Origin: Catonia carolina
Taxonomy: Eukaryota; Arthropoda; Insecta; Hemiptera; Achilidae
Direction of reading: 5' to 3'
Length of the DNA stretch: 64,000 nt
NCBI GenBank assembly: GCA_035578175.1
Contig: JAQMRL010000022.1
Span: forward strand, 682,001-746,000
Shown: positions 39,901 through 55,281 of the stretch, one piece after another
Position numbering within the stretch: the stretch's first letter is position 1
How the letters are laid out: each line of letters begins with the position of its first letter
Position numbers and translations under genes: made by a program
The notes under the pieces: generated by a model
What the model was told of the DNA's origin: nothing
What the model saw: only the letters and a program-made list of their open reading frames with translations
The model's database searches: none

Positions 39901-42900
39901 TAACAGGAGTGCTGAAAAATTGAAACAAAATCGTAAATTTCTTGTGGAGATAGCAGAAAAGATTGTTGTCGTAAAAAGCACGTATAATTACTCATAGAAG
40001 TTAGAGTTTCCTTGGTAGATAGACTTAATTCCTGTTTCTAATGATACCAAAATTAATTTTTGGCCTAAAACAGTTATTGGGTGAGTTATTGAAACAGTTA
40101 GTGAGTTATTGGGTTAATACTTTTAATCAAAAATATCGCATTTTAACCTTTCTAAGCTCTGTCTCCTTGGATTTCTCTTTCCTCTCTTAACATAAAATAT
40201 TTTAACAATGAAATCATATCGCCTCATATTGTGCCAGATATATTTTGCTGTAAAGATTGAATGAAAGCACTTTCTGTTAAGTATACACTTATAAACAAAA
40301 ATTTAATGGTATAGCTATGATAACTATGTTGTTGTTTAGGTCATCAGCCAAAAGGCTGGTTTGAACCTCTAGAGGTTTTACTAAGTAAAACGAGGAGTGA
40401 GGTGGTTTACCATTGCCTTCCTCACTGAGTGGAAAAGTACGCTTATCAGCATGCCGAGCCCTCTGAAAAGCACATATTTTCCACTCTGCAAATTACACCT
40501 TCACTTCATTCACCACAGGGTCTGGCTGTATAATGAAATTCATTACTTTCAGATAAGATAACTCTGATTAGTGTCTTTTACACCTCTACCTCTTCTGTTC
40601 TTAAATGATTCAGTCATTTAATTGGCTGACCATGTGATAAGAAACAGAACTATTTATTTTAGCCCTGCAACTAACAGATAGAGTGTAAATAATTTGACAC
40701 TCCACCTGTCTGTTATGGGCAGATGATAACTATAACGTAGTTTTTAGTCGATTATTAACATACATATTCGTAATTGTTCCATGGTATCAAAATTTTCTTG
40801 CTACCCAAGGTATATCCTCAGTCTCTTAATCAATTCAGTTCAGTGAGAACACTATAATCACTCTCTCTATTGATTGTTTATCTTGTGGTAAAGTAGTCAT
40901 TCCAGTGTAATTGAATTGTAATGGAGCCTTTTTTAATAATAAAAATTAACTGAATATAAATCTATGGTAAATTATATTGGATAACAATAGATTGTATTTA
41001 TTGAACAAATGGTAATTAGTTTTATAATATAATCTTCATGTAATGGTTTTAAAATATCAAGGCCATTGAGTTCCAATGATGATAATGAAGTTATAAAATT
41101 AAATTTAATTGAATTCTATTAATTGTATAATTAAAATAATGAATCCTTATAAATGAATTTGCATAACCATAACCAATTACAGAGTTTTTATAAGTTCATC
41201 TTGCCATTTTTGCATGTGATCAAAATTTAAATGCTTTAATTTTGCTAGGTAACATTGCTGATTTTGAAAATGTGGCTCCTTAAGATACTTATTGCTTTTG
41301 AGTAACATTCTTATTTTATTCCTTTGGCCCAAGTAAGGAAAGAATGATTTACTTGCATAAATTTCAGCTCTGAGTTATTGGAAATTTAGAGAATTGGTGA
41401 TGAATGAGTGAACAAGCGAATGAGCGAGTCAATATTTCACTCAGAAAGAACTTTCACATTTTCAGATATATAGAAAGGCAAAAGTACCTAATTTCTGTGC
41501 TTTGTCGCATGCAGGTATTACTTGTTGAAATGCATAATAATACTAATTAAATCACTTATGTAATTGTAAATACGTACTTTTGTTCAACTGCACTTAGTTG
41601 TCTTGCAACTGGTTCATTGTTCAAAGTTGGATCTCCTCGCTTTTTCATATAATCAAATGTAGCGTTAAATGGTAAACCCGTACTCATCCATATTAACATG
41701 TCCGTACCAAGTCGGTTGCCTGATGTCCAAAAATCGTATTTGTTGTATCCTGTAATAAAATCATAAAAGTAAAATTAAATTTTACAAACTAATTTGTTAG
41801 TATTTAAACATGAACTTTAGTGATTTTAACACATTGGCAAAGATTTCGTTCTATATCCCAAGTTTTAATAATCACTCCAAAAATTTGATCTATTGGAAGG
41901 CCTTTTCAACTAATTATGCTACCCATTCTCCGTTAGATCCATTTCCTCAGAGTCAAGTCTCGTTAAGGCGGACACGCTCCAGGGCTTTAGAAATGATTTA
42001 ATTTTTTTTAATGTATATTATTTACTCTAGTATTTTTAGATTCTTTTGTATTTGTTATGTATGTTTGTCTTTCAAACTGTTCTTTGTTTACAAACTGAAG
42101 TTTTAATTTGACACTCTCTCTACCCAGTTGAATTAGGTATTTTTCTCTGTTTTACTATTATTATTATTGTCTGTTGTCTAGACCATTGTTTTTGATTAAA
42201 GTATAATATATTAATTTACATTTGTGCAATCGTGATTTAGTTTGTAATAAGTTACTGTATATTTTGTATGTAATATTATTTCTATCATTGGGCCACTTTG
42301 GCCTGTTGTAAACAATGAATTGTAAATAAATAATAAACTTTTACAGTTATCTGCCTCAATTAATGAAAATAAATCCAAATAATTTTTTACCAATAATGTT
42401 AAAAGACATTGAAATGTTTTAACTTATATTTTTATGACTGCACTTCCTGAATAACCTGCCATCCATCTCAGCTATTATTAAATCATTAAATAATAAAAGT
42501 GACTCATTATCTGCTGTTGTACTATTGTTTTCCAAGTTCCATTTTCATTCTTTGACTTCAGCTAGCATAAATTGTTTTTGCACAATAATTATGATTAACA
42601 TATCTTTATTATGTAATCAAAGTTGAATAATGGGTAACTGAAGCTGAAATAATATTGAAAAAAATTAGATTTTTGAATGAGTCTAATTTTGTTTTTAGAG
42701 TCCAAAAATGTATTTAAATATTTGAATAATTAATCTTTTATTCAACTACTCGTATTTAAAAAATATTTAAATAAACTTGCTCAAAAAAACTATTCACAAA
42801 CTACTTTTTACAACTCTTTACAGACCAAATAAAATAATTTCACGTTTACCATTCATCATTAAACGAATAAAAATAAACAATATGATTGAGCCCTATGAAA

Positions 42901-45900
42901 TAACTTTAAATTTATGTTTAATGCGCCTAAAAACCATCATTTCATGGTTGTTATATCTGTTTCTCCAAATGGCACTGGACACAAATCGCAGTGTCTGATA
43001 GAGAATTAGAATGGGCCGGATTTGGGTATCAAAGGGGAGAGAAACACAGTGGGGAGAGTGGAATAAATCACATAGGTGAGAGGAAGACAGAATACTAAAC
43101 AATGCTGACAGTTGTAGTGATGCGTTCATAACAAGAACGAATAAACTGCAGTTACTGGAATAACTTCATATGTTCAGGGTCCTAAGTAGTATCATACTGA
43201 AACTCTATGATGATATGTACCTGCTAGGAACTTTATTGGGAAATTTTATTCGAATAATTTTTTTTTAAAAAAGTTTAATTATCAAAACTATTCGTTCGTC
43301 CCATGTCTAGTTCAATTATTTCCAATTGTATCTCAAAATGGTGATTTATCTAGGAACCGTCTCCAGGTCATTCTCTGCAGAAAACATTTTGATCTAGGGT
43401 CTATAATATGAGGCTGTTTCCATCCTTGCACGCTTGTTATAACATGCTATACATATTGTTTTACATTTTCTATGTAATGTGTGAAATGCAAAACAATATT
43501 TGCATTGCCAGCCAACAAGCACCAGTGAAGCATAAATTAGTTAACAATAAGACTGAAGAAATAAAAAACAACTTTGGTATTAATTAAATTTTTTATTAAC
43601 TTGTTTTTTTAAAATAATAATAGCTTTCTCAGTCACAGGTTCGATTCCCAGATAGGGTCTGAAAAATTTATCAACTTTAACCCACTATTCTATAGCTCTC
43701 ATTGTAGTTACTAATGCTTATAACAGACCGGTGGAGTGTCAAATTATTTAGACTTAATCTGTTCGTTGCTGGGCTAAAATAAATAGTTCTGTTTCTTATA
43801 ACATGGTCAGCCAATTAAATGACTGAATAATTTAAGAACAGAAGAGGTAGAGGTGTAAAAGACACTAATCAGAGTTATATCCTCTGAAAGTAATGAATTT
43901 CATTATACTGCCAGACCATGTGGTTAATGAAGTGAAGGTGTCATTTGGAGAGTGGAAAATATGTGCTTTTCAGAGGGCCTGACATGCTGATAAGCGTACT
44001 TTTCCATTCAGTGAGGAAGGCACCGGTAAACCACCTCACTCCTCGTTATACTTAGTAAAACCTCTACAGGTTCCAACCAGCCTTTTGGCTGATGACCTAA
44101 ACAACAACAGTAGTTACTAATAACCAAACTAAAAATAACTATCTTATCAAACATCCTGTATAGGTATTTTTAACAGCCGTATTATATTGATAATCAAAAT
44201 ATGCAGGGTGATTCAAAACTATACAGCAATCTCTTGGGATCTCATTCTATAGCTAAAAATAAGAAAAAAAGTTCATATAAACATATGCCTGAAAACGCTT
44301 AGTTAGCGAGTTACGGCTAGCGAAAAATTTCACCTAGAATTCTGTACCCTCTGTGAAGTAAGGCCGTATAAAAATGTTAAAGGTAGTTAGTTACAAAGAT
44401 ACAAATACGATACTTTCTTATGTTTTTAATCTGAAAAATTGAATAAAATTGGTCCCAGAGCTGTAAATGCAATACTTTCAGAGATATCTTACATAAAACA
44501 CAAGAATTGGTGCAATAAAATAACACATAACGTAAGATTACTTCCAATTTAAATTTGAATGTTTTCAGAATTAAATTTTCTACAAATTTATTTAAGAAAA
44601 AATACACCTTTATCTACCGTTTATGGAAGTAATCTTAGGTTAAACACAAAAATGTGTTATTTTATTGCACCAATTCTTGTGTTTTATGTAAGATATCTCT
44701 GAAAGTATTGCATTTACAGCTCTGGAACCAATTTTTATTCAATTTTTCTAGGTGAAATTTTTCGCTAGCCGTAACTCGCTAACTAAGCGTTTTCGGGCAT
44801 ATGTTTATATAAACTTTTTTTCTTTTTAGCTATAGAATGAGATCCCAAGAGATTGCGTTATAGTTTTGAATCACCCTATATATTATTTCTTTAAACCACC
44901 AGTAATATGGTAAACAGTAAACACTTACCAATTATAGCGCTTTTGTGCATAAAATCCACATCTTCAGTAATTTCTTTCTGTTAATGTTATTTAAAATTTA
45001 ATACATCCTATTTCTACCTGGTAGATAAGGGTGTATATTTTATGCACGAAAGCGCTATAATTGGTTAGTGTTAACTGTTTACCGTATTACTGGAGATTTA
45101 AAGAAATAATATATATTTTGACTAAAAATAAATCTACAGAAAAATATAAATTTAAATAATTTGTTCTAGATCACCTCAATTTTAATTTGAAAGATTATAA
45201 TTTATTAACTTTAACATTTATAATTTAGTTTGTTTAGCAAAATAAGTTTAGCCTTGAAAATTGTGAATTTTGATAATTAATGTTTTTGAATCATGTTCAT
45301 GCCATCATTGTACTCTATTATTCTTTTTTCTTTTTTAAATATATTTATCGTCAATGTTATTATTAAATATTAGATTGCTCATGCAATATTTAAATTACTT
45401 TATTATGCTGTTGAAGTAAACAGATAAAAAATGCAGTGATTAATTTACCATTAAGTAGTATTATGAAAATTTATGTTCTGAATTTTAATGTGTTATAAAA
45501 TTACATCATAGTTGATATAATCACTATATTTAAAATATTAAAATCTATGTAATATTAAAAGTGTAAGGTAATTCCAGGTATTTATTACAAGGAAGATTCT
45601 AGTTCCAAGATTCTGTTCTTTACTTAATTTGTGAAAAATTATTTTTTATGAAATAAAGACTGTTCAATGTATTAAGTAAGATGCAAGTTATGAATATTAG
45701 TTCAATAGCAATTAGTTAAAGAGAAAGTTTTACGCTCAGTTACACATATTAAGTCACCTAATTTGCATTTATCCATTTATACCTTCTGAATTTTTTATTC
45801 TTGTACCATTGTTAAAAATATTTAGGTTTTGTTTTTTGTTAATTAGACTGGTGTATGATATAATTGTTAAAGATCATAGATTATCATTATTATAAATTAA

Positions 45901-48900
45901 TCTTTTAGGTGAAAAAGTCATTCAATTACATTTGCTAAGATCACAGAGTCGGAATTACAGGTGACCCTTACTTAATTTTGACGTATCTTATGTTTTTTTT
46001 GTTTAACATTTTTTGTACGGGCAATATATTTTAATAAATATTACAGATAGTAAATTACTAAAAATTACAATTTTTGTGTCCTATTTAGAATGTTTTCACT
46101 GATTATGAGAATTTTAAACCTGTAAATTATAGTGTAGCGAGTCAAAATTGTAAAATTTTTGACATGAATTACCTTTTAATATATTTAATTTGAGTTAGTT
46201 TTGTTGTTAACGATCTTTGAACATGCGAATATAAATAAAATATAAATTATACAAATTTGATTAATATTTAAAAATAATGTTTTTTTATTAACTGAAAACA
46301 GACTATGAAGCGGAGGTTTCATTCCTCGATACAATCCAGAATTTTTGGGGGGAGCAAAAGTGGGTTTTGCCAACTCTCTCCCATCTTCTAGGTAATTTAG
46401 AAGTTTGCAATTTCCTCAATCACAGTGATGGTTCTACCAAATTTCTTTCAAGTTTAGTCTTGACACATACACATATTTATTCAAATTACTAATGGTTAAT
46501 TTTCAGCCCTTGAGATGTGCTGTTCTAGAAATTTTCCCTTCCCCTCTCCTAGATCCAGCCCTGAGGTAGTCTGTAATGACCACACTCTTGATACAACTGT
46601 AAACAGCTAGGAAGTAAGTAAATGAAAAGAAAATGTTTTGTTCAGTCTTTACATCAGTAAAAAAATACAAGTTTTCATCTTTACTTTAAGATTAATTATT
46701 ATCTAAGTAGAAAAAATCCCAGGAGTGGTTTATCTAATCTGGTGTATTATTGTAATAGAATCTCCCAATAACAACAGGATAAACTATTGTGCTTAAAGAA
46801 GGAAAATGGAATTTATTCAATGATTGATTATAATTTTATTGTTGAAAAAATTATGTATGTATCTTTTAACGTCATAAAAATTATAAATATCTACTTTACC
46901 TAACTTTCAATTACAATATAGGCTATTTTTTTTATCCTGTTAAAAATATTTTCTCTCGTACTTCCTAAATTGAAAGTCTTGTTTATTTACATGCAACAAT
47001 ATCTTTGTTGTCTAATTATTATTTTCTTTAATAATCTGAAATTTCTTTCTATAATCTACTTTATTATTTTGTTTACAATAGGGGTACTTTTTACATTTAT
47101 ATTTAATTTTAACTTTCTAATCAGTCTTCTTTGCTTGCATCTATTTATATTTATACCAAACCTGTTTTTATTAAGTTTTTACTGTAATTATCTTTGAAAG
47201 TGATATGAAATAGTTTACAAAGTTATGTGTAAAAAAAGTAATTGTCGATTATCCTGTTCAAGAGATAAAATTGTATCACATATTGTTTCAGCTGTTTGTT
47301 TCTGAAAAGAATTAATCAGAATTTGAATTATTAGAAATTTGAAATTTAAAATCATAATTTGCTGCATAACATCATCTATTAGTGTAATTAACAAAAAATA
47401 TTTCACCAACCCACCTGCATTGCTGAGGTACTGTGTTATGGAATCAGCCTTTTCTTTTGTTTCAAATGATGCAAGTTGTAATCCTATTGACCGGCAGTAC
47501 TGGTATGCCAGAAAGTAGTTTAATTCAGGTGAATATGGATTCATTCTACTAATAAAATATTGAACTCCATCTAATTGTATCGTTGTAATCCTTTGACCTG
47601 AAACAAAAGTAATTGAAATAAAACATTCTATAATTTAATAATATGTATATGAAATATCTGGTGTGAAACACTCACACAACTTTCCGTTGCCAATGCAAAT
47701 AATTAACAATGTAACCTAACATTAGTAATAAAACATTAGAAACAAACAAAAAAACTAACCTCAATAAACATCTAATTTTAATCATGAGTGAAAGACGCAA
47801 AATTAAAATCAACTCAGGCTTAAAAATACGGAAAACCTCTTTCACGCTAAACTCTCTTTAGTGAAAAATGCTCTAAATAAAAGTTGTAGATCTTTCTATT
47901 TTTTATAAATTTAAACATACACCTTTGTCGTAAAATGCAAAGGCATGCTAAGGCTGAAATCTTTAAAATAATCAATTTTTTACACGTTTTCGTGAGAAAA
48001 AAACAGAAAATCGCTAATTACCGCAAAATTAAGTTTTATACAAAAAAATGTTTGAATTAAAAGTTGTAGGATTTTAATTCTCTACAACTTTTATTAGATA
48101 CATTTTTCCGCTAAAATGCATATTAAAGCCGCAATCTTAAAAAACAATATTTTTACGAGAAAACAGCCTCCCCAAGAATTTCAGCAGACATGGCCTACCC
48201 TATCTTATAGAGCATAAAAAATGTAGTAAATGAGGCGATTAAAATGAGGCTAAAATTTTAATTGGAATCATAATTTAAAACGTTAATTACGAGTCGGAAA
48301 ATGTAGATGTAAAGTACAGGAGGTTATGTTAATTAATTTTGGTTAAATGTAAGTATGATAAGGATATTGTTGCTTAAAAGGAAAAGGAAATTTTCCTGTT
48401 ACTGTCTTATTTAAATTTTCATCCTCTTTTTTTATCAATGTAGTGGTGGTGACTTCACACTTCAATGAATCTTCGTGAGAAGTTAATTTTTTCTAAATCT
48501 TCCTGAAATAAATTAGTTTACCAGTCAGTTTTAATTATACTTAAGAATAATTGTTATTCAAATTAAATCCGATTCCGAGTAGCGGCTGGAAATAAGCAAT
48601 AACTCACTGTTAGATTGTTAATTATTATTTTCAGTTTTATTATTTTGAAAGACTTTTTTTGAGCTGTTGTAATATAAAGTGACCTTGGTTTGTTAATTTT
48701 TTTTTTGAAAATATTACAATGAATCTACTAAACGACCATAATTCTTGGTAACTTAGTAACCTCGGTTTAATTTTTACGATCTGCTGTTCTGACCCATCCA
48801 TCAATTTCGGTGTAAAAACATCAACTGTTTTTTTTTATTTATTTTTTTTTTGTTAAACTCTGGCGGTAATTTAAGGTCTGTGTTTTGCCGGCAACTAAAT

Positions 48901-51900
48901 AACAGGATAAAGAACGCCAGGGTTATTCAATAAACTCAAACCGTTTAATTATCTTTTGAGAATTGGCTCATTCATCTGTACGAAAAAGCAGTTTTTTTAG
49001 GTCGGCGAAGATTAGAAAAAGAATATTTTTAACGAATTTTGATGCAGGCAAAACAGAAAAATTACAAAAGTTATGAAAATGAAACTATTTTCGATCAAAT
49101 TTCTATCTTTAAACAGGTTTTGTACTGAAAATTTCTAACTATTAAATGATTCTAGGGAATTTTTACAAATTAATCGCATCATGTGCTTTGTCATTAATGA
49201 CATTAGGTGACGGTGAAGAACAGTAAATTTTAGACTTGATCGGTAATCGAACCCGGGACCCCTGCCATAGAAATCAATTGCTCTGATCACTATACCTTCG
49301 GGCGGCCACAGTGATACACAATATCGGTGGGGTTCAATGTGTTAAAATTTTCCTGATTCTGGCGGGGTATAGAATCCGGGACCTTTGGCTTTACAGTTCA
49401 AGGTAATCTAGCGCTTTAAGTTACTGTCCCAAAGAGGTGGTCAGTTACAATATTTTGTACCCAAAAGGATGCAAACTCTGCTTTCTATTTATTAAATTTT
49501 GATTCTTATTCATTATTTTTGAGGTGAAAAATAGTAATAATTTTTGTTAAAACAACTAACTTTGCTGTAATCCATGTAGTACTAATAGGCGGACGACCAT
49601 TGCCAAAACGTTACATAAATCTATATAAAGGAATAACTAGCAAGAGACATTTCATTTATGGCAAGTGTTGTTTTTATGACTGACACAAATACAATCTCAA
49701 AACATGATTGGATAGTGCGTCAGAGGCAGTTTACCTTTCACTCGCCCGCCTATTAAATTTGTGTTGTTGTTCAGGTCAACACTATATCAACTATATCTTC
49801 CGTCGATATTTTAGTACATCTAACAAATAAACAACATCGTGATTGAAACGGTCAGTTCTTGTTAAACGCACATTTTTGTTTTACGTCGACTATTTTGCCA
49901 ATTAATAGGTTAATATTGCAGACCATGAAGGGAGATAATTAAAAATAGGTGATGAAAAAGTGCCAGTCCTGACCGGAATCGAACTGGGGACCCCTCGCAT
50001 AGACCCCAGTTGCTCTGACCACTACAGCACGGGCTGCCTGTAAGTATTTACGAATTATAATGAACAAAATTAACAACCGAACCCAAGAATGAAACCACGA
50101 ATAGAAGTGGCTCGAACTGCTGTTATGGAAATGAAGAATATGGTTGCCGGTAAATTTGGCAATTTAAACCAGATTTGCAAGATGCTAAGTCATTAAGTGT
50201 TGAAAAGTACGTATTGTATAAGGATAGTTCTTAACGGTTGAGCTTAAGAGGAAAATGTAGTTAGTTGGATATTCTTTAAAATATCTCTTTCAAAACGCAA
50301 GAGTAGTTACGCAATAGTATCTGTTTAAAAAACAAAAAAATGTCAGTGCAATTTGGACTAATCTACAAAATGTTTTAATCGTGTGAACGAAACTAAAGTA
50401 ACTTGTTCTTTTTTAACGAGAATTTTTAATCATTATTATCAGTTTTATGTAGAGAGTGGAATGTATTAATTCGTAATTCGTACATCATATTTTTTTTTTA
50501 AACTTAAAGACAAGTTACAAAATTAGAATTAATAATAGGCCGGTAGTTGATAATTTATAAGGCATTCCTTTAAGATTGTATTTATTTTATAAGAAACTAC
50601 TGCAGGTAGCCGTGAGCGAATTAAAATAATGGAAGCATGAATAAAAAATGCGGGCGTGATGATCGGTGTTAAACTGTAGATTTTTAATATTATACTACTA
50701 TGAAATGTTTATAAAATCCAGTTTTGTTGTTTTAATAAATATAATTTCACTTTCTTTGTCAACTAATTTCATGAATTTTATGGCTTAATTTAATAAAAGG
50801 TTTTAAGAATTTTATTTATTGTACGGCCTACTTATTTACTTATTTGGAGTAGGCATATTTACAGACATTTAAATTGTAAAACAGACCTTGAATTTGTTTA
50901 ACCTCTCTTAAAAATGTCTATCTAAGCATAATTTAAAAAAATAATGTAACGGTTAATGAATGAAATTTCAATTTCTTTATAAAATTATTATATATTTTGT
51001 TACGTGGATCGAACTTATAAAAACCGAAATGATTGGTGTTACTAATGTTTATTATTAAAGTAAACGGTAATACAATTTTTATAAATTTAGTTTGTATTCT
51101 TCTAGGAATTTTAACTATCTAACAAATAATTGTAAATCGAATTTGTAACTAACCCAAGCATAACGAAGTATGAAATGGTAAAACTCCACGAAAACATTGA
51201 TTTTTTTTAAAATATAGAAAAATAATTTTTCATCTTTTAACATGTTTTGTATGAAAATATTTTTATTAGTATGAGTAAACAATTGATAACCACTAAAGTG
51301 ATAGTGTTAAATTTTTTGTACTCGATCTGCTAGTTCCAGGGCTACATAAAACAGTTCTGTTTCTTATCACATGGTCAGCCAATTATAGAAGAGGGGTAGA
51401 GGTGTAAAAGACACTAGTCAGAGTTATCTCCTTTGAGAGTACGTAATGAATTTCATTATACAGCCAGACCCTGTGGTGAATGAAGTGAAGGTTGTTATCT
51501 GCAGGGTAGAAAGTAGGTGCTTTTCAGAGGGTCTGGCAAGCTAATAAGCATACTTTTCTACTTATTGAGTAAGACAAGGGAAAACCACCCTACTCCTCTA
51601 GAGGTTCAAACCAGCCTTTCTGTTGATGACCTGAACAACACCCTCGAAGGGGTTGAGTTAAAATTGGATGTGCAAACATCACCGGGTGAAACTCACCTTC
51701 TTTTCCTCGATTTCCTCACTTATTTGAGCGGAACAAATAAAACTTTTTTTCGGAACAATCCGGAACAAACGTAGAACAATCGATCTATGCAAAAAAAGTT
51801 TAAAATGTCGGGTGGGGGGGGGGGGTTTAGCGTGAAGTTAGCTCCACCCTATTTTCCTCGATTTCCTCACTTATTTGAGCGGAACAAATAAAACTTTTTC

Positions 51901-54900
51901 GGAACAATCCGGAACAAACGTAGAACAATGCAATCTATGCAAAAAAAGTTTAAAATGTCGGGTGGGGGTGTAAAAGACACTATCTTAGCATAATTTAAAA
52001 AAATAAATGGTGGGGGTTCTAGCGTGAAGTTAGCTCCACCCAGTTTTCCTCGATTTTCTCTCTTATTTAATCGAAACAAACGAAGGTCTGTCGATTTAGG
52101 CCAAAAAAAAGTTTAAAATATTGAATGGTGGGGAGGGGGCAGAGTGAGTTAGCCCCTCTTACAGTTTTCTCGCTTATTTGAGTGGAACAAACGAACGTTT
52201 TCGTGGAACAAACGTAGAGCAATCGATTCCATTAAATATTTTTTTTTAATTTTTGAATGGGGCCAACATCACAGAAGTCGGTACTGAAATTTCTGTTCAA
52301 TTTATGTAGTTTTTGTCAAGAACGACGTGATACAGTAGTCTGTATTATATACTGATGACATTATAATCTCTTTATAATTTACTTTATGGTAAATTGTTCA
52401 GGTATAAAGGTCACCCACTAGTCTACCGCTTTACATGATTATATTTATTTTATATACTTTAATTCTATAATGGATAACATTTTTAATGTGCCAAGGAGAT
52501 TTATGTAAATCTAAGGAAACTATTTGTTATTCTAACGCGCGTGTCTATACCACTAACATAGGTTAGGCGTACACGATAAATAAAAAAGAATAAAATGTAA
52601 GTACAGAACAGAGGTTGCTTGTCTCATCATCAGAATGAAATTATGAGTCATATCCGGTGGTTCTTTCTTTCGTTTGTTTGTTTGCTTAACAAACCGGATA
52701 CAATGCACGCACGGTATGACTGGCTGTTGGTGTTGGCGGTGTAACTGACTTAAGCAGGCAGACAAACACCTTCCATAACTTCCTTACATCCGAATTTCGT
52801 TGTGTTCCTGTATTTGTATTAATTTTGTTCAGTCTTCTTTGGTATGTTATTTTTATAAAACAAATATTACAAAGCATTATTTATTTAAAGTGGCTACCAT
52901 TTATCTACCATTAACTTTGCAAAGTGCATTCAACTCGGTGTCAAGTTCACCAATGTTATTTGTATAACTTGTATTCAAGTGTTCCTTGACTACATTCTAG
53001 TTATGAAAATTTAGTTTTAATTTATTGTCAGTTAAATAAAATTTTAATAGAATATAATTTTCAAGCGTATTCTGTTCCACGGGCATTTAGTTCGTTTTAG
53101 ATCAGTCGAATGAAAAATGTTACAGCGTAAAAAAACTATCATGATTATAGTAAACGTTCCTATCATTTTTTATATCACAGCAATTATATCTCGGCGTTGT
53201 ATATTTGTTTATTAGTAGGTATTACGAATAGCTGTCTGGAATTACTATCAATAAGTCCGTAATGATGTCAAAAATAGAAGTTAATGGGAACATTTTGGAG
53301 CAGGTATCCAATTTTAAATATTTGGGATGTAAAGTGTCTTTCGCAGACACCCAGGACATGACGAATAAACTACATAGGTTTAAGAATATTTACGGGACGA
53401 TCATAAAAGTCCTGTGATACGTTGAATCACAGGACTAGGAAAGAAACACATTTATTGTTGTCGAAAACGATGGCGATACCGGTGGTATACTATATGTTGT
53501 GTAAGTGAGGTATCGGCCCTTTTGAAACGGAAACGAAATAAGTTGCAGGGGTGGAGATATACTTGATGAGATGGACGTTAATAACCTAGATGAGAGAATG
53601 GAAATTCACAAGAGGTTCGGGTACAGCCATTTGGAATGCATGAGGGAGGACCGCTTGCCCCGTTTAGCTCACGAGTACAAAGCCATCCACCGGTAAGAGG
53701 AATATTGGACGCCCAAGAAAAAGTTGGTTTCCTGAACAGGCCGACCTCCCTAATCCAAGAAGTGAAGAAATCTAGGCGTAGCGCGGTCACAGTTGCGAGC
53801 TTCAAAGGAGTATCTATAAAACTGGAAGGACAAATATCACAGAGGTCAAATACTCCAATGAAGGTATTAAATTAAGTGTTATGGTACATACGTTAACAGT
53901 AGAACACCATCATAATCATTTATCAAACAATCATAAGAAAATAGAAGGGCGATTGTCAGAAACTTAAAAGGCAGGTGGATACATAATTGACAATATAGAA
54001 ATTAAAATGTTAATAACAAATCCGATAGAACAATAGACAGAAATGAAAATTCCATTAATAACATGTTAATACAGATTGCAACCGTACGTAAATAAATTAT
54101 AAAATGATATAATGTCTTAAAACGAGAAAGAATGAAAAAGAGCTCGATCATTAGCAACTACAGTGGGTTTTAACTTGTTAAAAATTTCCGGACCCTGGCC
54201 GGTAATCGAAGCCGGGACGTCCGCGTGTTAGACTAGCACGCTACCACTTCGCTGCGGAGGCGGCCACAGATTGGTTTTACTCTACGTTCGAACATCATTT
54301 TTGATAATTGCGTATCTTTTTACCAGCAGGGTACTGTGACAATATAAATAGTATTATTATTAGGTTCGATAAACAGTTAACTAAATATTAATGTACTAAC
54401 TGTCTAGCGGTACTGTACAGATTAGATGTTGTGCAATGTTTAATTTTTATTTTCAGAAAAAGCTGCTAATTTCCTGGAAAATGAAAAAATTATACGTACA
54501 TTTATCGTTTATACTATGAATCGGTGTCATATGTTTTTATCCGTGTTGTAACGGACTTCAGAGAACTAATACGCTTTTAGAAATTGTGTAGTGTTTAACG
54601 TGGGAAAAGTTAATTGTATTAAACAACGTTTTAATGCATTTAATTTTGTTGTGCAATCGGCTTATTTGATTTTCCGGTGGTAAATAGTAGGTAAATCTAT
54701 ATTCTTGTCTTTAATATGAACCCAATCACCCTGCAGTACGATCCAATTAGGTATGGATTCACTGCAGCCGTTAAATTAAATCGCGGTTGTAGGCTAAGCT
54801 GTTATATGCATTTTTTTTTATACAAGAATAAGGTTAATAGAAAAATTCTATGCTGTTTTTATATACTTTTAGTAATGTCGTAATGATATTCTAATGAACC

Positions 54901-55240
54901 GGGTAAAATTTAATTTATTTTTAGTTGATTAAGAATTGCAATGTAATGCAAACGAACAAAAACTGTTTGATCATTCGTTTAGTGTTCTAAGTTTTGTATA
55001 ACTTCTCTTGGTTCAGTAGCCTGCGACCTAAGCATTTACACAGTAAGGTGAACCTAGTATTTCACAGTGTTTCTATAGCTTGTAAGATTACGGTGTTCAT
55101 TTTTACTTTCTCTTGCCTATATGAATATATAGGAAGGAAAGTATTGTTTCCATGTCGATTTTTCGAAATCGAGTTTTCACCGGATCTACACGTTTTCAGA
55201 CCCCCTGAATCCAAAAAAAAAAAAATGTTTTTAGCGATTG

Positions 55241-55281
<41 letters not shown>

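Larger units (their letters stand above)
41750..47414 (-). other. Lectin intron 2 (5.7 kb)
   Basis: Holds a SINE-C, a tRNA-like fragment near 43620-43665 (GGTTCGATTCCCAGATAG) and the nested fold-back pair. 45150-47400 is AT-rich without recognisable content. Confidence 0.55.

Noticed and set aside
53578..53875. Two opposing frames of 75 and 79 residues
   Set aside because: Both overlap the decayed LINE remnant; only LINE-like residues in broken plus-strand frames make sense.
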